From an uncultured Pseudomonadales bacterium (lineage in GTDB: Bacteria; Pseudomonadota; Gammaproteobacteria; Pseudomonadales; Azotimanducaceae): a stretch of DNA of 64,000 nt. Shown piece by piece: positions 1-8,722 of this stretch (positions within the stretch are counted from its first letter, which is position 1; each line of letters opens with the position of its first letter). The notes under the pieces are model-generated. The model was not told where the DNA came from, searched no databases, and saw nothing but the letters and a program-made list of their open reading frames with translations. The stretch spans positions 4,288,522-4,352,521 of the forward strand of contig CATOTI010000002.1 of NCBI GenBank assembly GCA_951813295.1, read 5' to 3'. The translations under genes were made by a program, and so were the position numbers.

Positions 1-2380
1 GACGCAATGGGTCCAGGAGATGCGAACGCACTTCAACGAGGAGTTTCATCTCGTAATCCCCGGCGGCTTCGCGGCGGCTCGCCAGCTTGCCGGCTTCGAT
101 GAGGCCGAGAATCTCTGGCGCCTCCACGATCAGGTGGTGTGCCCGGTGGACTCCGTCAAGCCCATGGAGAACCGGCGAGGCTGGAGCCATGAGCAGCTCG
201 CCCGCTACAACCGAGAGCGCTTCCAGGATCTGGTCTCCGCCGGCTGGGACCTGGTGATCGTCGATGAGGCGCACCGGCTCGGCGGAAGTTCCGAGCAGGT
301 CGCGCGCTATCAGCTGGGCGAGGCGCTGGCCCAGGCGGCGCCCTATCTCTTGCTTCTGTCGGCCACGCCCCACCAAGGCAAGACCGACGCTTTCCGCCGG
401 CTGCTCGCCTTCCTCGACCCGGAGTCCTTCCCAGACGACGAGTCCGTCACCCACGAGCGGGTCGCGCCCTACGTTGTGCGGACCGAGAAGCGCCGCGCCA
501 TCGACGAAGACGGGAACGCGCTCTTCAAGCCTCGTCACACCCAGCTTGTCCCCGTGGAGTGGGGTGCCGAGCATGAGGAGCAGCGGGCTCTCTACGAGGC
601 GGTGACCGAGTACGTCCGCGAGGGATACAATCAGGCGCTGCGCGAGAAGCGGACCGCTGTTGGCTTCTTGATGATCCTGATGCAGCGCCTCGTCACCTCG
701 AGCACCCGGGCCATTCGCACCTCGCTCGAGCGCCGCCTCGAAGTCCTCGAGCTACCTGAGGGACAGCTTTCGCTCTTTGGCGAAGACATAGGGGACGACT
801 GGGCCACACTGGATGGCCAGGAACAGATGGAGACGGTACTGAAGGAGCGCTTGCGCGGTCTCAAGAACGAGCGCTCCGAGGTAGAGCTTCTGCTCTCCGC
901 AGCGCGTCGCTGCGAGGCGCAAGGGCCGGACGTTAAGGCACAGGCATTACTCGACTGGGTTCAGAAGCTCCAGCGCGACGAGAAGGACCCCGATCTCAAG
1001 GTCTTGATCTTCACCGAGTTCGTGCCGACCCAAGCGATGCTGGCAGATTTCCTTCGAGACCGTGGCTTCACTGTCACATGCCTGAACGGGACGATGGGTA
1101 TGGAGGAGCGACGGGGCGTTCAGAAGGCCTTTGCTCGCGAGGCGCAGGTGCTCATCTCGACTGATGCCGGCGGGGAGGGCTTGAACCTCCAGTTCTGCCA
1201 CGTGGTGGTCAACTACGACCTGCCGTGGAACCCGATGAAGCTCGAGCAGCGAATCGGGCGCGTCGACCGTATCGGCCAGACACATGTGGTTCGCGCCCTG
1301 AACATCGCCCTCGAGGACACAGTCGAGCTGCGGGTACGCGAGGTCATCGAAGAGAAGCTTGCGCGGATTCTCGAGGAGTTCGGCGTCGACAAGCTGGCGG
1401 ACGTGCTCGACTCCGAAGAAGGGGAGGTCGATTTCGAGACGCTGTATGCGAGCGCCATGTTGCGACCGGAGGAGGTTGAAGCTCGAGTAGAGAAGCTGGC
1501 CGAGGATCTCCGCCAACGCGCCCAGGCGGCCCGCGAAGGCTCGGGCGTACTCGGCCCCAGCCGTGAGCTCGATCCGGCTACGGCGCAGAAGATTGCGGCC
1601 CATCAGATCCCGTTTTGGACAGAGCGGGCAACTCTTTCTTGGTTACACAGCCAAGAAGAGCGAGGAGCAGAGGTCGAGCCCGATGAAGTCGGCTACCGGC
1701 TTCGCTGGCCCGACAGCCATGAGATCCGAAGGGCTGTCTTCACGCGCGCTGAAGCTGAGCAGCCGGGGACCGAGCACCTTTCGCTGGAGGCCCCCCGGAT
1801 CCGGAGCCTGACGGCGCAGCTGCCCTTTTTTGCCCCGGGGCAGCCTGTCGCCAGTATTGAGATCACCGGTGTCTCTGACAAAGTGGCCGGGATTTGGTCC
1901 CTCTGGCGTGTGGCTCTCCAGACGGAGGAGGGTCGCGAACAGAGGGTTCTTCCGCTCTTTGTCAGCGATGAGGGCAGGGTCCTAGCGCCTACAGCTCGGG
2001 CCGTATGGGACCGGCTCATCGAGACCGATGGCGAGGCGCCTGCGATCAGACCCGTCGCGCTGGATGGAGAGTACGCGACGGAGGCTTTCGAGTGCAGCCA
2101 GGAAGCTGCGGAAGATCATGGGCGCGTTGTATATGAGGAGCTGGTGCGTCTTCACCGCGACCGCCTGGATCGCGAGCGCCGCAAGGGGGAGCATGCGTTC
2201 GAGGCAAGAAAGCGCGCGATCCATCGCGTCGGTCTTGAGCAGGTGCGCGAGTATCGCCGGCGCCAGCTCGACGAGGAGCAAGGTGAATGGGAAGCGCGCA
2301 TGTCCGTGCGAGCAGCCGCGCTTCCTGAGCTCAACGCCATACTGCTCCTCCGCGTAGCGGCGGAAGGAGACTTGTCATGA
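1..2380 (+). CDS. SNF2-type helicase, BREX BrxHII-like (5' partial)
   Basis: The frame is open at the left edge: the first codons read TQWVQEM, typical of motif Ia of SNF2 helicases, so the Walker A lies off the window. Visible are the DEAH box (VIVDEAHRLGG), motif III (LLSATPHQGK), and the C-terminal lobe with FTEF, STDAGGEGLNL and QRIGRVDRIGQ, which places it in the RapA/SNF2 group. The last 250 residues are charged and helical. The stop overlaps the pglZ start by 4 bp (ATGA), so the two are co-translated. Such a helicase directly before pglZ is the BrxHII arrangement of type 3/5 BREX phage-exclusion operons. The family is inferred from motif plus context. A DISARM DrmD helicase is the main alternative, but PglZ argues against it. 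Confidence 0.8.
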   Translation, partial: TQWVQEMRTHFNEEFHLVIPGGFAAARQLAGFDEAENLWRLHDQVVCPVDSVKPMENRRGWSHEQLARYNRERFQDLVSAGWDLVIVDEAHRLGGSSEQVARYQLGEALAQAAPYLLLLSATPHQGKTDAFRRLLAFLDPESFPDDESVTHERVAPYVVRTEKRRAIDEDGNALFKPRHTQLVPVEWGAEHEEQRALYEAVTEYVREGYNQALREKRTAVGFLMILMQRLVTSSTRAIRTSLERRLEVLELPEGQLSLFGEDIGDDWATLDGQEQMETVLKERLRGLKNERSEVELLLSAARRCEAQGPDVKAQALLDWVQKLQRDEKDPDLKVLIFTEFVPTQAMLADFLRDRGFTVTCLNGTMGMEERRGVQKAFAREAQVLISTDAGGEGLNLQFCHVVVNYDLPWNPMKLEQRIGRVDRIGQTHVVRALNIALEDTVELRVREVIEEKLARILEEFGVDKLADVLDSEEGEVDFETLYASAMLRPEEVEARVEKLAEDLRQRAQAAREGSGVLGPSRELDPATAQKIAAHQIPFWTERATLSWLHSQEERGAEVEPDEVGYRLRWPDSHEIRRAVFTRAEAEQPGTEHLSLEAPRIRSLTAQLPFFAPGQPVASIEITGVSDKVAGIWSLWRVALQTEEGREQRVLPLFVSDEGRVLAPTARAVWDRLIETDGEAPAIRPVALDGEYATEAFECSQEAAEDHGRVVYEELVRLHRDRLDRERRKGEHAFEARKRAIHRVGLEQVREYRRRQLDEEQGEWEARMSVRAAALPELNAILLLRVAAEGDLS

Positions 2381-4449
2381 CTCCGGGGGCCGGCGATCCC
2401 AACGATGGGTGGCGCGGCCCGATTCTGCGGCACTTTACGTTCGAGATTGCTGCCGTTGCTCGTCTGACGATTGTCGCAGATCCGGATGAGTTGCTGACCG
2501 AGCAGGGGATCCTCGAGGCGATCCGCGATCGGGGATTCGACCTGATCCCTTTCGATGACCACGTCGCCTTTCGCTTCGCCTACGAAAGCCGGTATCGCCA
2601 GCTCTGGGACCAGGGTGAGGAGGCAAACCTCGTCGTCGTTCTTCGAGCTCATCAGTCGGATGTGAACGCGCTTCCTTACGACCTGCTGGAGAAGGCGAGG
2701 CGCGACGATCGACTTCTCTCGTTCAGCGTGGGGCAGCTTTTCACGAATCTGGCACCCAACATCGTATCTGCGCTCGACCGGGCGGACTTCAATCGTCTAT
2801 TCGACGCTGAGCAGACGAACCAGCCAGGGCAACTCGGCGAGAACGCGACCAAGGATTTCGTTCTACGACACGTCTTTGAGGTCACGCCCGAGATTCTCAA
2901 GACGGACGCCGACCTGCTGAGGCACTTGCTCGCGCGCCACTATCGTGGTCGCGTCGTTCCAGAGAAGCTGGATTCACGGCTGGTCGAGCAGCTGTGCGGG
3001 GGAGGGGCCTTCAACGGGTGGCCGCTTGAGGAGATCGTCTCCAATCGGACTAGTTTCTTCGAGTTTATCGAAGAACGCTGGCCGATCTTCGTGGCGAAGT
3101 ATGTCTCGAAGAGGAGCGATGGCGTCGCAGAAGAACGAGAGCCGTATGGGCTCCACTATCCGGGTCCAGGTCTCTTGCCTTTCGATGACCCGACCATCCG
3201 CGCGTATATGGACACGCTCTTCGTCGAAGGGCTCCTGGCGCCAACCGATGTCGCGGCGAAGAGCGACGCAAGCGAAGCGTGGGTCCGCTTTGGGATCGCC
3301 GATGATGCAGAGACCGACGCGGTAGAGCGATTCCAGAAGCTCACTGACGTCATCCGACAAGAGATACCCGGCAAGGACGCCGATTTTCGGGACTGGCTGG
3401 AGTTCGCGTCGCGGTGGGCACAGTGGAACGCTCTTGGTTGGAGCATTCAGCAATCACAGCTGACGCCAGGGGAGGAGGCGATTGACAGCATTCGTCGTGT
3501 TGTCGATTCGAGCTTCACTGAGTGGATGCTCCAGCACTTCGCTGCGCTACACAGCCGCTCCTACCTCCCGAAACCCGCGATGCTCCACCACGTCGCGCCG
3601 TACATTGCCCATGGACGGGATGGAGCCACCAAGAGTGCGAGTGATAAGAAGGTCGCGCTCGTTGTTGTAGACGGGTTAGCGCTCAGCCAATGGATTCCTC
3701 TGCGGCATAGCCTGAGGGCCGATGGGGTCGGCCCGTCGATCACTGAAGGCGCTGCGTTCGCATGGGTACCGACCCTAACTTCAGTCTCTCGGCAGTCCAT
3801 CTTCGCCGCCGAACCGCCGCAGTATTTCGCGCAGAGCATTTCAACCACCCAGAAGGAGCCGAAGCACTGGAACCGCTTCTGGGAAGAGAAAGGAGTTCCT
3901 GCCGCGGGCGTTCAGTACGTGTGTCAGAAGAAGCAGGAAACGGAGGTTGATCTGCTGAGTCGAGTTGCGGAGGCAGCCGACCACCCAGCGTGCCGGGTAC
4001 TTGGCGCCGTCATCGGCACGGTTGACCAGATGATGCACGGGAGTCCCACAGGAAGTGCCGGACTGCACGCGCAAGTCCAGCACTGGGCTGAGGAGGGCTA
4101 CTTCGCACGCCTCGTGAGCTCGCTGATCGAGCGCGGCTTTACTGTGTTCGTAACGGCTGACCACGGGAGTATCGAAGGGACCGGTTGCGGAAAGCCGAAC
4201 GCAGGAGCTACTGCGGAGGAGCGTGGAGAGCGTGTCCATGTGTTCGGGGAAGCGATGCTGCGCGCCCAAGTGACAGCCAACTTCAGTGACGCGATCGTAT
4301 GGCCTTCGGTGGGTCTCCCGATGAAATATCTTCCTTTGCTCGCACCAGCCCGCTCCGCCTTCGTCGCGGAGGGGAGGCGAACGATCTGCCACGGAGGGAT
4401 CTCCCTGGAGGAAGTTATTGTGCCGTTCGTGGAGATTCGCGCCTCATGA
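2377..4449 (+). CDS. pglZ: BREX phosphatase-like protein PglZ
   Basis: This 690-residue protein carries the PglZ domain, of the alkaline phosphatase/sulfatase superfamily, in its C-terminal half. Visible marks are KKVALVVVDGLALSQW near residue 425 (metal-ligand Asp), a PTLTSVSRQSIFA segment, and FVTADHGS near 590 (Asp/His metal ligands). The N-terminal half is variable, as in other PglZ proteins. PglZ is the signature protein of BREX systems and is needed for host methylation and phage exclusion. Its enzymatic role is still debated in the family. It overlaps the helicase by 4 bp upstream and the next gene by 4 bp downstream, so all three form one operon. No truncation is seen. Confidence 0.88.
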   Translation: MTPGAGDPNDGWRGPILRHFTFEIAAVARLTIVADPDELLTEQGILEAIRDRGFDLIPFDDHVAFRFAYESRYRQLWDQGEEANLVVVLRAHQSDVNALPYDLLEKARRDDRLLSFSVGQLFTNLAPNIVSALDRADFNRLFDAEQTNQPGQLGENATKDFVLRHVFEVTPEILKTDADLLRHLLARHYRGRVVPEKLDSRLVEQLCGGGAFNGWPLEEIVSNRTSFFEFIEERWPIFVAKYVSKRSDGVAEEREPYGLHYPGPGLLPFDDPTIRAYMDTLFVEGLLAPTDVAAKSDASEAWVRFGIADDAETDAVERFQKLTDVIRQEIPGKDADFRDWLEFASRWAQWNALGWSIQQSQLTPGEEAIDSIRRVVDSSFTEWMLQHFAALHSRSYLPKPAMLHHVAPYIAHGRDGATKSASDKKVALVVVDGLALSQWIPLRHSLRADGVGPSITEGAAFAWVPTLTSVSRQSIFAAEPPQYFAQSISTTQKEPKHWNRFWEEKGVPAAGVQYVCQKKQETEVDLLSRVAEAADHPACRVLGAVIGTVDQMMHGSPTGSAGLHAQVQHWAEEGYFARLVSSLIERGFTVFVTADHGSIEGTGCGKPNAGATAEERGERVHVFGEAMLRAQVTANFSDAIVWPSVGLPMKYLPLLAPARSAFVAEGRRTICHGGISLEEVIVPFVEIRAS

Positions 4450-5180
4450 GTAGTGGACGAAAGGTCGTTGGTTTCGACAGGAAGCTTGAGCTGTCGTGGC
4501 TTGATGTGACAGCCGCGCAGATTGCGGCTGGTGCGACGACAGACGAGCTGCATGCCTACCTTTGGGAAATGCTCGATGGCTCCGTTTCGGCTGGGAGTTC
4601 CGGCTTCAACAGCGATCGCGGCAAGACGGTGACCGTGTTGAAGCGGGTTTGGTGCCTGGTTCCCGAAGACCTGATCGACCTCAGGGACAGAGCCGTCAAG
4701 GAACTCTCGGAAGTAGACGCGAGCGAACGGATCGCGATCCACTGGGCGATGTGCATGGCGACTTATCCGTTCTTTCGAGACGTCGCGTCAACGATTGGGC
4801 GGCTGATAGCTCTCCAGGGCCAGGTTACTTTGGCCGAGGCGCGGCGACGCCTCGCGGAACAGTGGGGCGACCGGGACATTGTTCGCCGCGCATCTCAGCG
4901 CATCATCCGTTCCTTCGTTGCATGGGGCGTTTTACGCGAAGCGGGCGTACGCGGGCGTTTCGCGGCCCCGGCAAACAGAGGTCGCGTCTCTGCTTCCGTA
5001 TCCGAGTTGCTATTCGTGGCTGCTCTCGTTGGGGAAGACGGAATAGAGCTTCGCAGATTGGAGCAACACGCAGCGCTATTTCCGTTCGAGACCGCTGCCC
5101 TGTACCCACTTGCGCTGTCGGCCCATTGCCTTCGCGTTGAGCGTCAAGGCTTCGATCGCGATGTTGTAGTTCTGGCCTGA
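4446..5180 (+). CDS. BrxA-like (DUF1819-type) BREX protein
   Basis: The ATG at 4446 overlaps the pglZ stop (ATGA) and gives 244 residues. An in-frame start further upstream at 4299 lies inside pglZ and is unlikely. The core CMATYPFFRDVASTIGRL, followed by a helical stretch (LAEARRRLAEQWGDRDIVRRASQRIIRSFVAWGVL), resembles the winged-helix BrxA/DUF1819 proteins that accompany PglZ in BREX loci. That assignment rests on memory of the family plus position, not on a search. It closes the operon. The rest of the BREX set (brxC, pglX, brxF or brxB) must lie left of the window or be lost. Confidence 0.55.
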   Translation: MSSGRKVVGFDRKLELSWLDVTAAQIAAGATTDELHAYLWEMLDGSVSAGSSGFNSDRGKTVTVLKRVWCLVPEDLIDLRDRAVKELSEVDASERIAIHWAMCMATYPFFRDVASTIGRLIALQGQVTLAEARRRLAEQWGDRDIVRRASQRIIRSFVAWGVLREAGVRGRFAAPANRGRVSASVSELLFVAALVGEDGIELRRLEQHAALFPFETAALYPLALSAHCLRVERQGFDRDVVVLA

Positions 5181-5479
5181 TGTCGCAGCGGGGGGAGGGG
5201 GCGTCATCAGCTGTCGGCTCCGATTGAGTCGTGAGTGCCGCCCTGTGATCACCCGCGTGCGATAGAGTGTTGTCGCAGCAGTATTCTGGCGACCTAGAGT
5301 CTCGTTTCGGGGCCGCTGTCAACGCCGGTTGAAAATTGACCCCCTTAGGGCATTTAGCGCCGGAGTAAATTTGCCCCCCTGGTTTGTGTTTGAGCGGCCG
5401 ACTGACCTTTGGTCAGTCAGGCGGCCGCGTTCTTCGTGCGTTGTGCCGTGCCGGCGTAGTCATCCCCCGGAAACGGACG
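5181..5479. other. Intergenic region with strong hairpin
   Basis: No gene is seen. The stretch contains a hairpin at 5394-5428: GACTGACC (5400-5407) pairs with GGTCAGTC (5411-5418) around a TTT loop, and GCGGCC/GGCCGC extends the stem. There is no U-run, so a rho-independent terminator for the BREX operon is not supported. The nearby text at 5329-5345 resembles the end of an IS21-like element, which is only a visual impression. Confidence 0.4.
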
Positions 5480-5527
5480 GATTGGAACTGGAGTTTTCTG
5501 GCATGGTGAACATGCAGGGAGACTCGA

Positions 5528-5794
5528 ATGAAACGATCGCGATTCACAGAAACGCAGATCCTCTCGATCCTGAAAGAAGCGGATGCCGGGCTGAAGGTGA
5601 AGGAGATTTGCCGCAAGCACGGCATCAGCGATGCGACGTACTACACCTGGAAGAGCAAATACGGGGGTATGAGCGCGTCGGACCTCAGACGGCTGCGTGA
5701 GGTCGAGGAAGAGAATGCCAAGCTCAAGAGGATGTTTGCCGACCTCGCGCTCGAGAACACGGCGCTGAAGGACCTGATCGAGAAAAAGCTCTAA
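5528..5794 (+). CDS. IS3-family transposase OrfA
   Basis: An 88-residue protein of full family length. The N-terminal helix-turn-helix (FTETQILSILKEADAGLKVKEICRKHGISDATYYTWKSKYGG) recognises the element ends. The C-terminal leucine-zipper-like heptads (LRRLREVEEENAKLKRMFADLALENTALKDLI) mediate multimerisation in this family. The start ATG follows GGAGACTCGA. OrfB begins just downstream at 5818. In intact IS3 elements a frameshift between the two makes the active OrfAB fusion. Here OrfB is broken, so this OrfA can at most act as a repressor. Confidence 0.9.
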   Translation: MKRSRFTETQILSILKEADAGLKVKEICRKHGISDATYYTWKSKYGGMSASDLRRLREVEEENAKLKRMFADLALENTALKDLIEKKL

Positions 5795-5817
5795 CGCCAC
5801 CAGAGAAGCGGGAAGCC

Positions 5818-6336
5818 GTGGATTATCTGGTGGCAGAACACAGGTTGAGCAAGGTGCGCGCTTGTTGCGCCGTTCGACTGTCGCGATCGGCGTACTACCG
5901 ACCAAGACAACGTTCGGCGGCCCTCGATGAGCCGATCATCGATGCGATCCATGCGCTTTTAGAAGTGCACCCGCGGTGGGGATTTGGGTTGTTGTTCGAC
6001 CGCCTGCGACTCGACGGCAGGTTTTGGAACCACAAGCGTGCGCACCGGATTTACAAGGCGATGGGGCTGAGCCTGCCCCGCCGGAAGAGCGACGCCTACC
6101 AGAACGTCCTCGTCAGCCGTTGGATGTACCGCCGCTCGTGAATCGGACCTGGTCGCTCGACTTCATGAGTGATGCTCGCTATGACGGACGTCGCTTCAGG
6201 ACGCTGAACGTGCTCGATGATGGCGTGCGAGAGGTCTTGCGTATCGTCGTCGACACGTCGGTCTCCGGTTGGGTCATCCGCACCCTCGATCAGCTCGTTG
6301 GGCTCCATGGTCGACCGGGCGCTTCGCATCGACAAC
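5818..6336 (+). pseudogene. IS3 OrfB transposase, 5' part (frameshifted)
   Basis: The frame from 5818 reads MDYLVAEHRLSKVRACCAVRLSRSAYY and HPRWGFGLLFDRLRLDGRFWNHKRAHRIYKAMGL, the HTH-like and linker regions of IS3 OrfB. It breaks near 6110. The next frame carries TWSLDFMSDARYDGRRFRTLNVLDD with the first catalytic Asp. A second shift near 6305 leads to ALRIDN, which stops exactly after the second catalytic Asp-Asn pair. The partner codons (GPEF) resume at 7957. The gene is inactive through two frameshifts and an insertion. Confidence 0.8.
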
Positions 6337-7956
6337 GTTCTACGTCTGGAGTCAACGCCAGCGGCGGCACGAGTTCGCACCCGCACGGTTGCGCGTTGTG
6401 GTTAGGTCTCATCACGCGGCCGACAGTGGCGGTCCCGCCGGTCAGTGGTCTGATCTCGCCCATGGTGAACACGGGATCAGCATCATGCAGTCCTCACCGT
6501 TCTCAACACGAGATTCAAGGCCAGGCGGAAGGCCCGAACATTATCTACGAGGTCAAAGCCTCGACGGCCCTATAGAGAGGGTTCATCCGCCTGGTTACCG
6601 GACCCCGTGGAAGGGCCGATAATCGGTCTCGTGTTTGATCATCGAATACGTCACGGTCGCCATCTTTGCGGCCACCGCGGTGAGTGCCTTTCGGATTAGA
6701 TCTCGATTGTCAGGGTCCCTCCGGATGTAGCGTTGGTATTTGTCACGGAACGTATTCTCGCGTCCGCGGATGGCCACTTGGCCCGCCATCCAGAACGTTC
6801 GGCGCAATCGAGCGTTGCCGAACTTGGACAGCTTATGCTGGCCACGGAACTGACCGGACTGATGACTCGATAGGTTAAAACCGCAGAACTTCAGGAACTG
6901 GCGGTAGTGGCCGAAGCGGCGCAGATCGCCCGCCTCCGCGAGGATCGTCAAGGCATGGATCGGACCGATGCCAGGGATCTGCTGCAGGCGCTGGAAGTCG
7001 CCGTGGCCACCGAGCAACTCTCGGGCGTGGCGCTCCACTTCGTCGCGTTGCTGGATCAGCTCGTGCATCTGCCGGATCACCAGGCGGTACATCGAGACGG
7101 CGGCCGAGTCGATCTCGACAGGGAGACCGACCGATGTCTGGGCGGTTGCGTAGATATCTGATAACAAACGGGTTTTATTGACCTTGCGACCGATGAGATC
7201 CCAAGCCTCTGCGAGGAAGGCTGGCTCAGAGAGCACCGTGATGCTCGCCGGTATGGGGAAGCGCTCGAGGAACCGAAAGAACCAGTCGGAGCGCGAGTTA
7301 TGTCGATACCGGTCGATCTCTGGAAAGTACAGCGGATAGTAGTGACTCATCAGCCGATGCAGCACCTCGGTCTTCGCCTTCGAGATGGCTTCGTGAGTCT
7401 TCGACAGCTCCTGCCAATCGTTGGTGTGATGCACCAGCGGGTCGACGTAGCGCATGACGTTGCCGGACTTGATCATGTGCAGCATGACCTGCGCATCCTT
7501 CGGATCGTTCTTATCCCAGCTGTTGTGTATTGCCTCTCGCATGCGCGCGAACGCTACCGACGAGATCAGCGAGACGTCAAAGCCCGCGTCGACCAGGCGC
7601 CAGGCAATCGCGCGGTGGTAATCGCCGGTTGGCTCGAAGCAGACCGCTACAGGCGCTGGGCAGCTTCGCAGATGATCGATCAACCGGTCGTGCTCAGCAC
7701 GTTCGTTCAAAATGGTCAGTCGATAGCGTTTCTGCCCCGGTGGTTCGATCATCACCTCGTGGCGAAACTTGGCGATATCGATCGCTACAAACGTCGTGGG
7801 TTGTTGCTTATCGTTTGTAGTTGTCATGGCAGCAAAGCGCCTCCGTATAAATCGCAACTCCTACGGTAGGGGAACTCCTTTGCTGCCATGGCGACCTGGC
7901 GACGAGCTCTATAAGGAGCTCGCCAGGTCTTTTCGCTGATCTTCCAGATGTACCAT
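6337..7956 (-). mobile_element. IS110-family insertion sequence
   Basis: The borders are deduced from the interrupted IS3 OrfB: the host codons end at GACAAC (6331-6336) and resume at GGCCCCGAG (7957). The element is about 1620 bp. The transposase is on the minus strand, with about 130 bp of non-coding DNA before its start and about 258 bp after its stop. A long non-coding end downstream of the transposase is typical of the IS1111 subgroup, where it encodes the guide (bridge/seek) RNA. The subgroup and the RNA are inference. There are no terminal inverted repeats and no clear target duplication, as expected for IS110. Confidence 0.8.
6595..7827 (-). CDS. IS110-family transposase (DEDD recombinase)
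   Basis: About 410 residues when started at the ATG at 7825-7827 (MTTTNDK); the frame extends further upstream but without support. The N-terminal RuvC-like domain shows the DEDD pattern: FVAIDIAK (Asp), CFEPTGDYH (Glu), and NSWDKNDPKDAQVM (two Asp). The C-terminal Transposase_20 domain has a helix-hairpin-helix (QIPGIGPIHALTILAEAGD) and the serine region SSHQSGQFRGQHKLSKFGNARLRR, which supplies the nucleophile. Members cut and join DNA under the direction of a structured RNA encoded in the element end. It appears intact and sits inside the IS3 OrfB active-site codons. Confidence 0.92.
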   Translation of the reverse strand: MTTTNDKQQPTTFVAIDIAKFRHEVMIEPPGQKRYRLTILNERAEHDRLIDHLRSCPAPVAVCFEPTGDYHRAIAWRLVDAGFDVSLISSVAFARMREAIHNSWDKNDPKDAQVMLHMIKSGNVMRYVDPLVHHTNDWQELSKTHEAISKAKTEVLHRLMSHYYPLYFPEIDRYRHNSRSDWFFRFLERFPIPASITVLSEPAFLAEAWDLIGRKVNKTRLLSDIYATAQTSVGLPVEIDSAAVSMYRLVIRQMHELIQQRDEVERHARELLGGHGDFQRLQQIPGIGPIHALTILAEAGDLRRFGHYRQFLKFCGFNLSSHQSGQFRGQHKLSKFGNARLRRTFWMAGQVAIRGRENTFRDKYQRYIRRDPDNRDLIRKALTAVAAKMATVTYSMIKHETDYRPFHGVR

Positions 7957-8262
7957 GGCCCCGAGTTCATCTCGCAGCAAGTCGTCGACTGGTGCGCGGA
8001 ACGTCGAATCAGGTTGCGCTACATCCAACCGGGCAAACCGAATCAGAACGCGTTCATCGAACGGTTCAACCGAACCTATCGACATGAGGTGTTGGACGCT
8101 TATGTCTTTAACAACCTCGAGCAGGTGCGCTCCGTCACCCTTGACTGGTGCCGCCTTTACAACGAATACCGACCGCATCGAAGCCTGGGGCGGCAACCGC
8201 CGAGCCAGTTCCGACGTGACATCGAAAACCGCCAGAACTCCGGTTATGAACTGTCCTCCTGA
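7957..8262 (+). pseudogene. IS3 OrfB transposase, 3' part
   Basis: Continuation of the OrfB broken at 6336. It begins in frame with GPEFISQQVVDWCAERRIRLRYIQPGKPNQNAFIERFNRTYRHEVLD, carrying the catalytic Glu in IERFN, and ends with YRPHRSLGRQPPSQFRRD. The apparent MYH start is only the junction with the IS110 end. No independent function is expected. Confidence 0.85.
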
Positions 8263-8475
8263 TGGGGGTGACTACGGAGGGGCCGCCGCGATCGGTGTGA
8301 TCGACCCACGACATCCGCACGCAACCGTGCGGATGCGAACTCGCGTCGCCACTTTGTTGACTCCAGACGTAGAACGTTGTCGACGCGGATCTGATGGATA
8401 ACTCCCGAACGATCGATACGCGATCCGGGACGCGTGATCGCCGCACGGGAGGTTGGTGTCGACGTCGATCTCCAT
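8263..8475 (-). mobile_element. Second IS110 end abutting an IS3 OrfB fragment
   Basis: Read on the minus strand, 8475-8376 encodes a piece of another IS3 OrfB (EIDVDTNLP, then IRVDN). It stops at the same Asp-Asn codons as the copy at 6336. From 8375 down to about 8263 the DNA matches the IS110 end at 6337-6430 (GTTCTACGTCTGGAGTCAAC at the tip). Within it ATCCGCAC and GTGCGGAT form a perfect 8-bp hairpin. The transposase is absent, so this is a remnant. Confidence 0.65.
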
Positions 8476-8722
8476 CTTCTAACCATTGTTCGCCTGAGAA
8501 TTCAGTCAAGTTGGGTAGTTGATAGCGGCGGTCTGTCGAACTACGTTGCTAAACCGCTCGACAGCAGCAAAGAGATCGCAATGAAGAGATTCGCAAAATC
8601 CTCAACTACGTTTCCCAACGGGATTGCCGAACTCTCGACGAGACGCTCGACTCATACGCCTGCCCAAGGCGAGCAGCTTTTGGCGGTCCCGCAGATCTGG
8701 TCGATCCTACTGTCTGGGAAGC
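8476..8722. other. Gene-free stretch between mobile elements
   Basis: I see no convincing gene, promoter or repeat here. The open frame across it (8434-8736) has no recognisable features and runs into the IS256 end. Confidence 0.4.

Larger units (their letters stand above)
5480..8262 (+). mobile_element. IS3-family element split by an IS110-family element
   Basis: The OrfA/OrfB arrangement of the IS407/IS51 type begins near 5480 and ends near 8262, but 6337-7956 is a foreign IS110 element. Possible imperfect terminal repeats are seen around 5483-5500 and 8240-8225 (reverse). OrfB is further damaged by two frameshifts, near 6110 and 6305, before the insertion. The element is therefore dead. 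Confidence 0.7.

Noticed and set aside
1..2380. DISARM (drmD) assignment for the helicase
   Set aside because: The next gene is PglZ and no DrmA/DrmB-type gene is present. BREX explains the set better.
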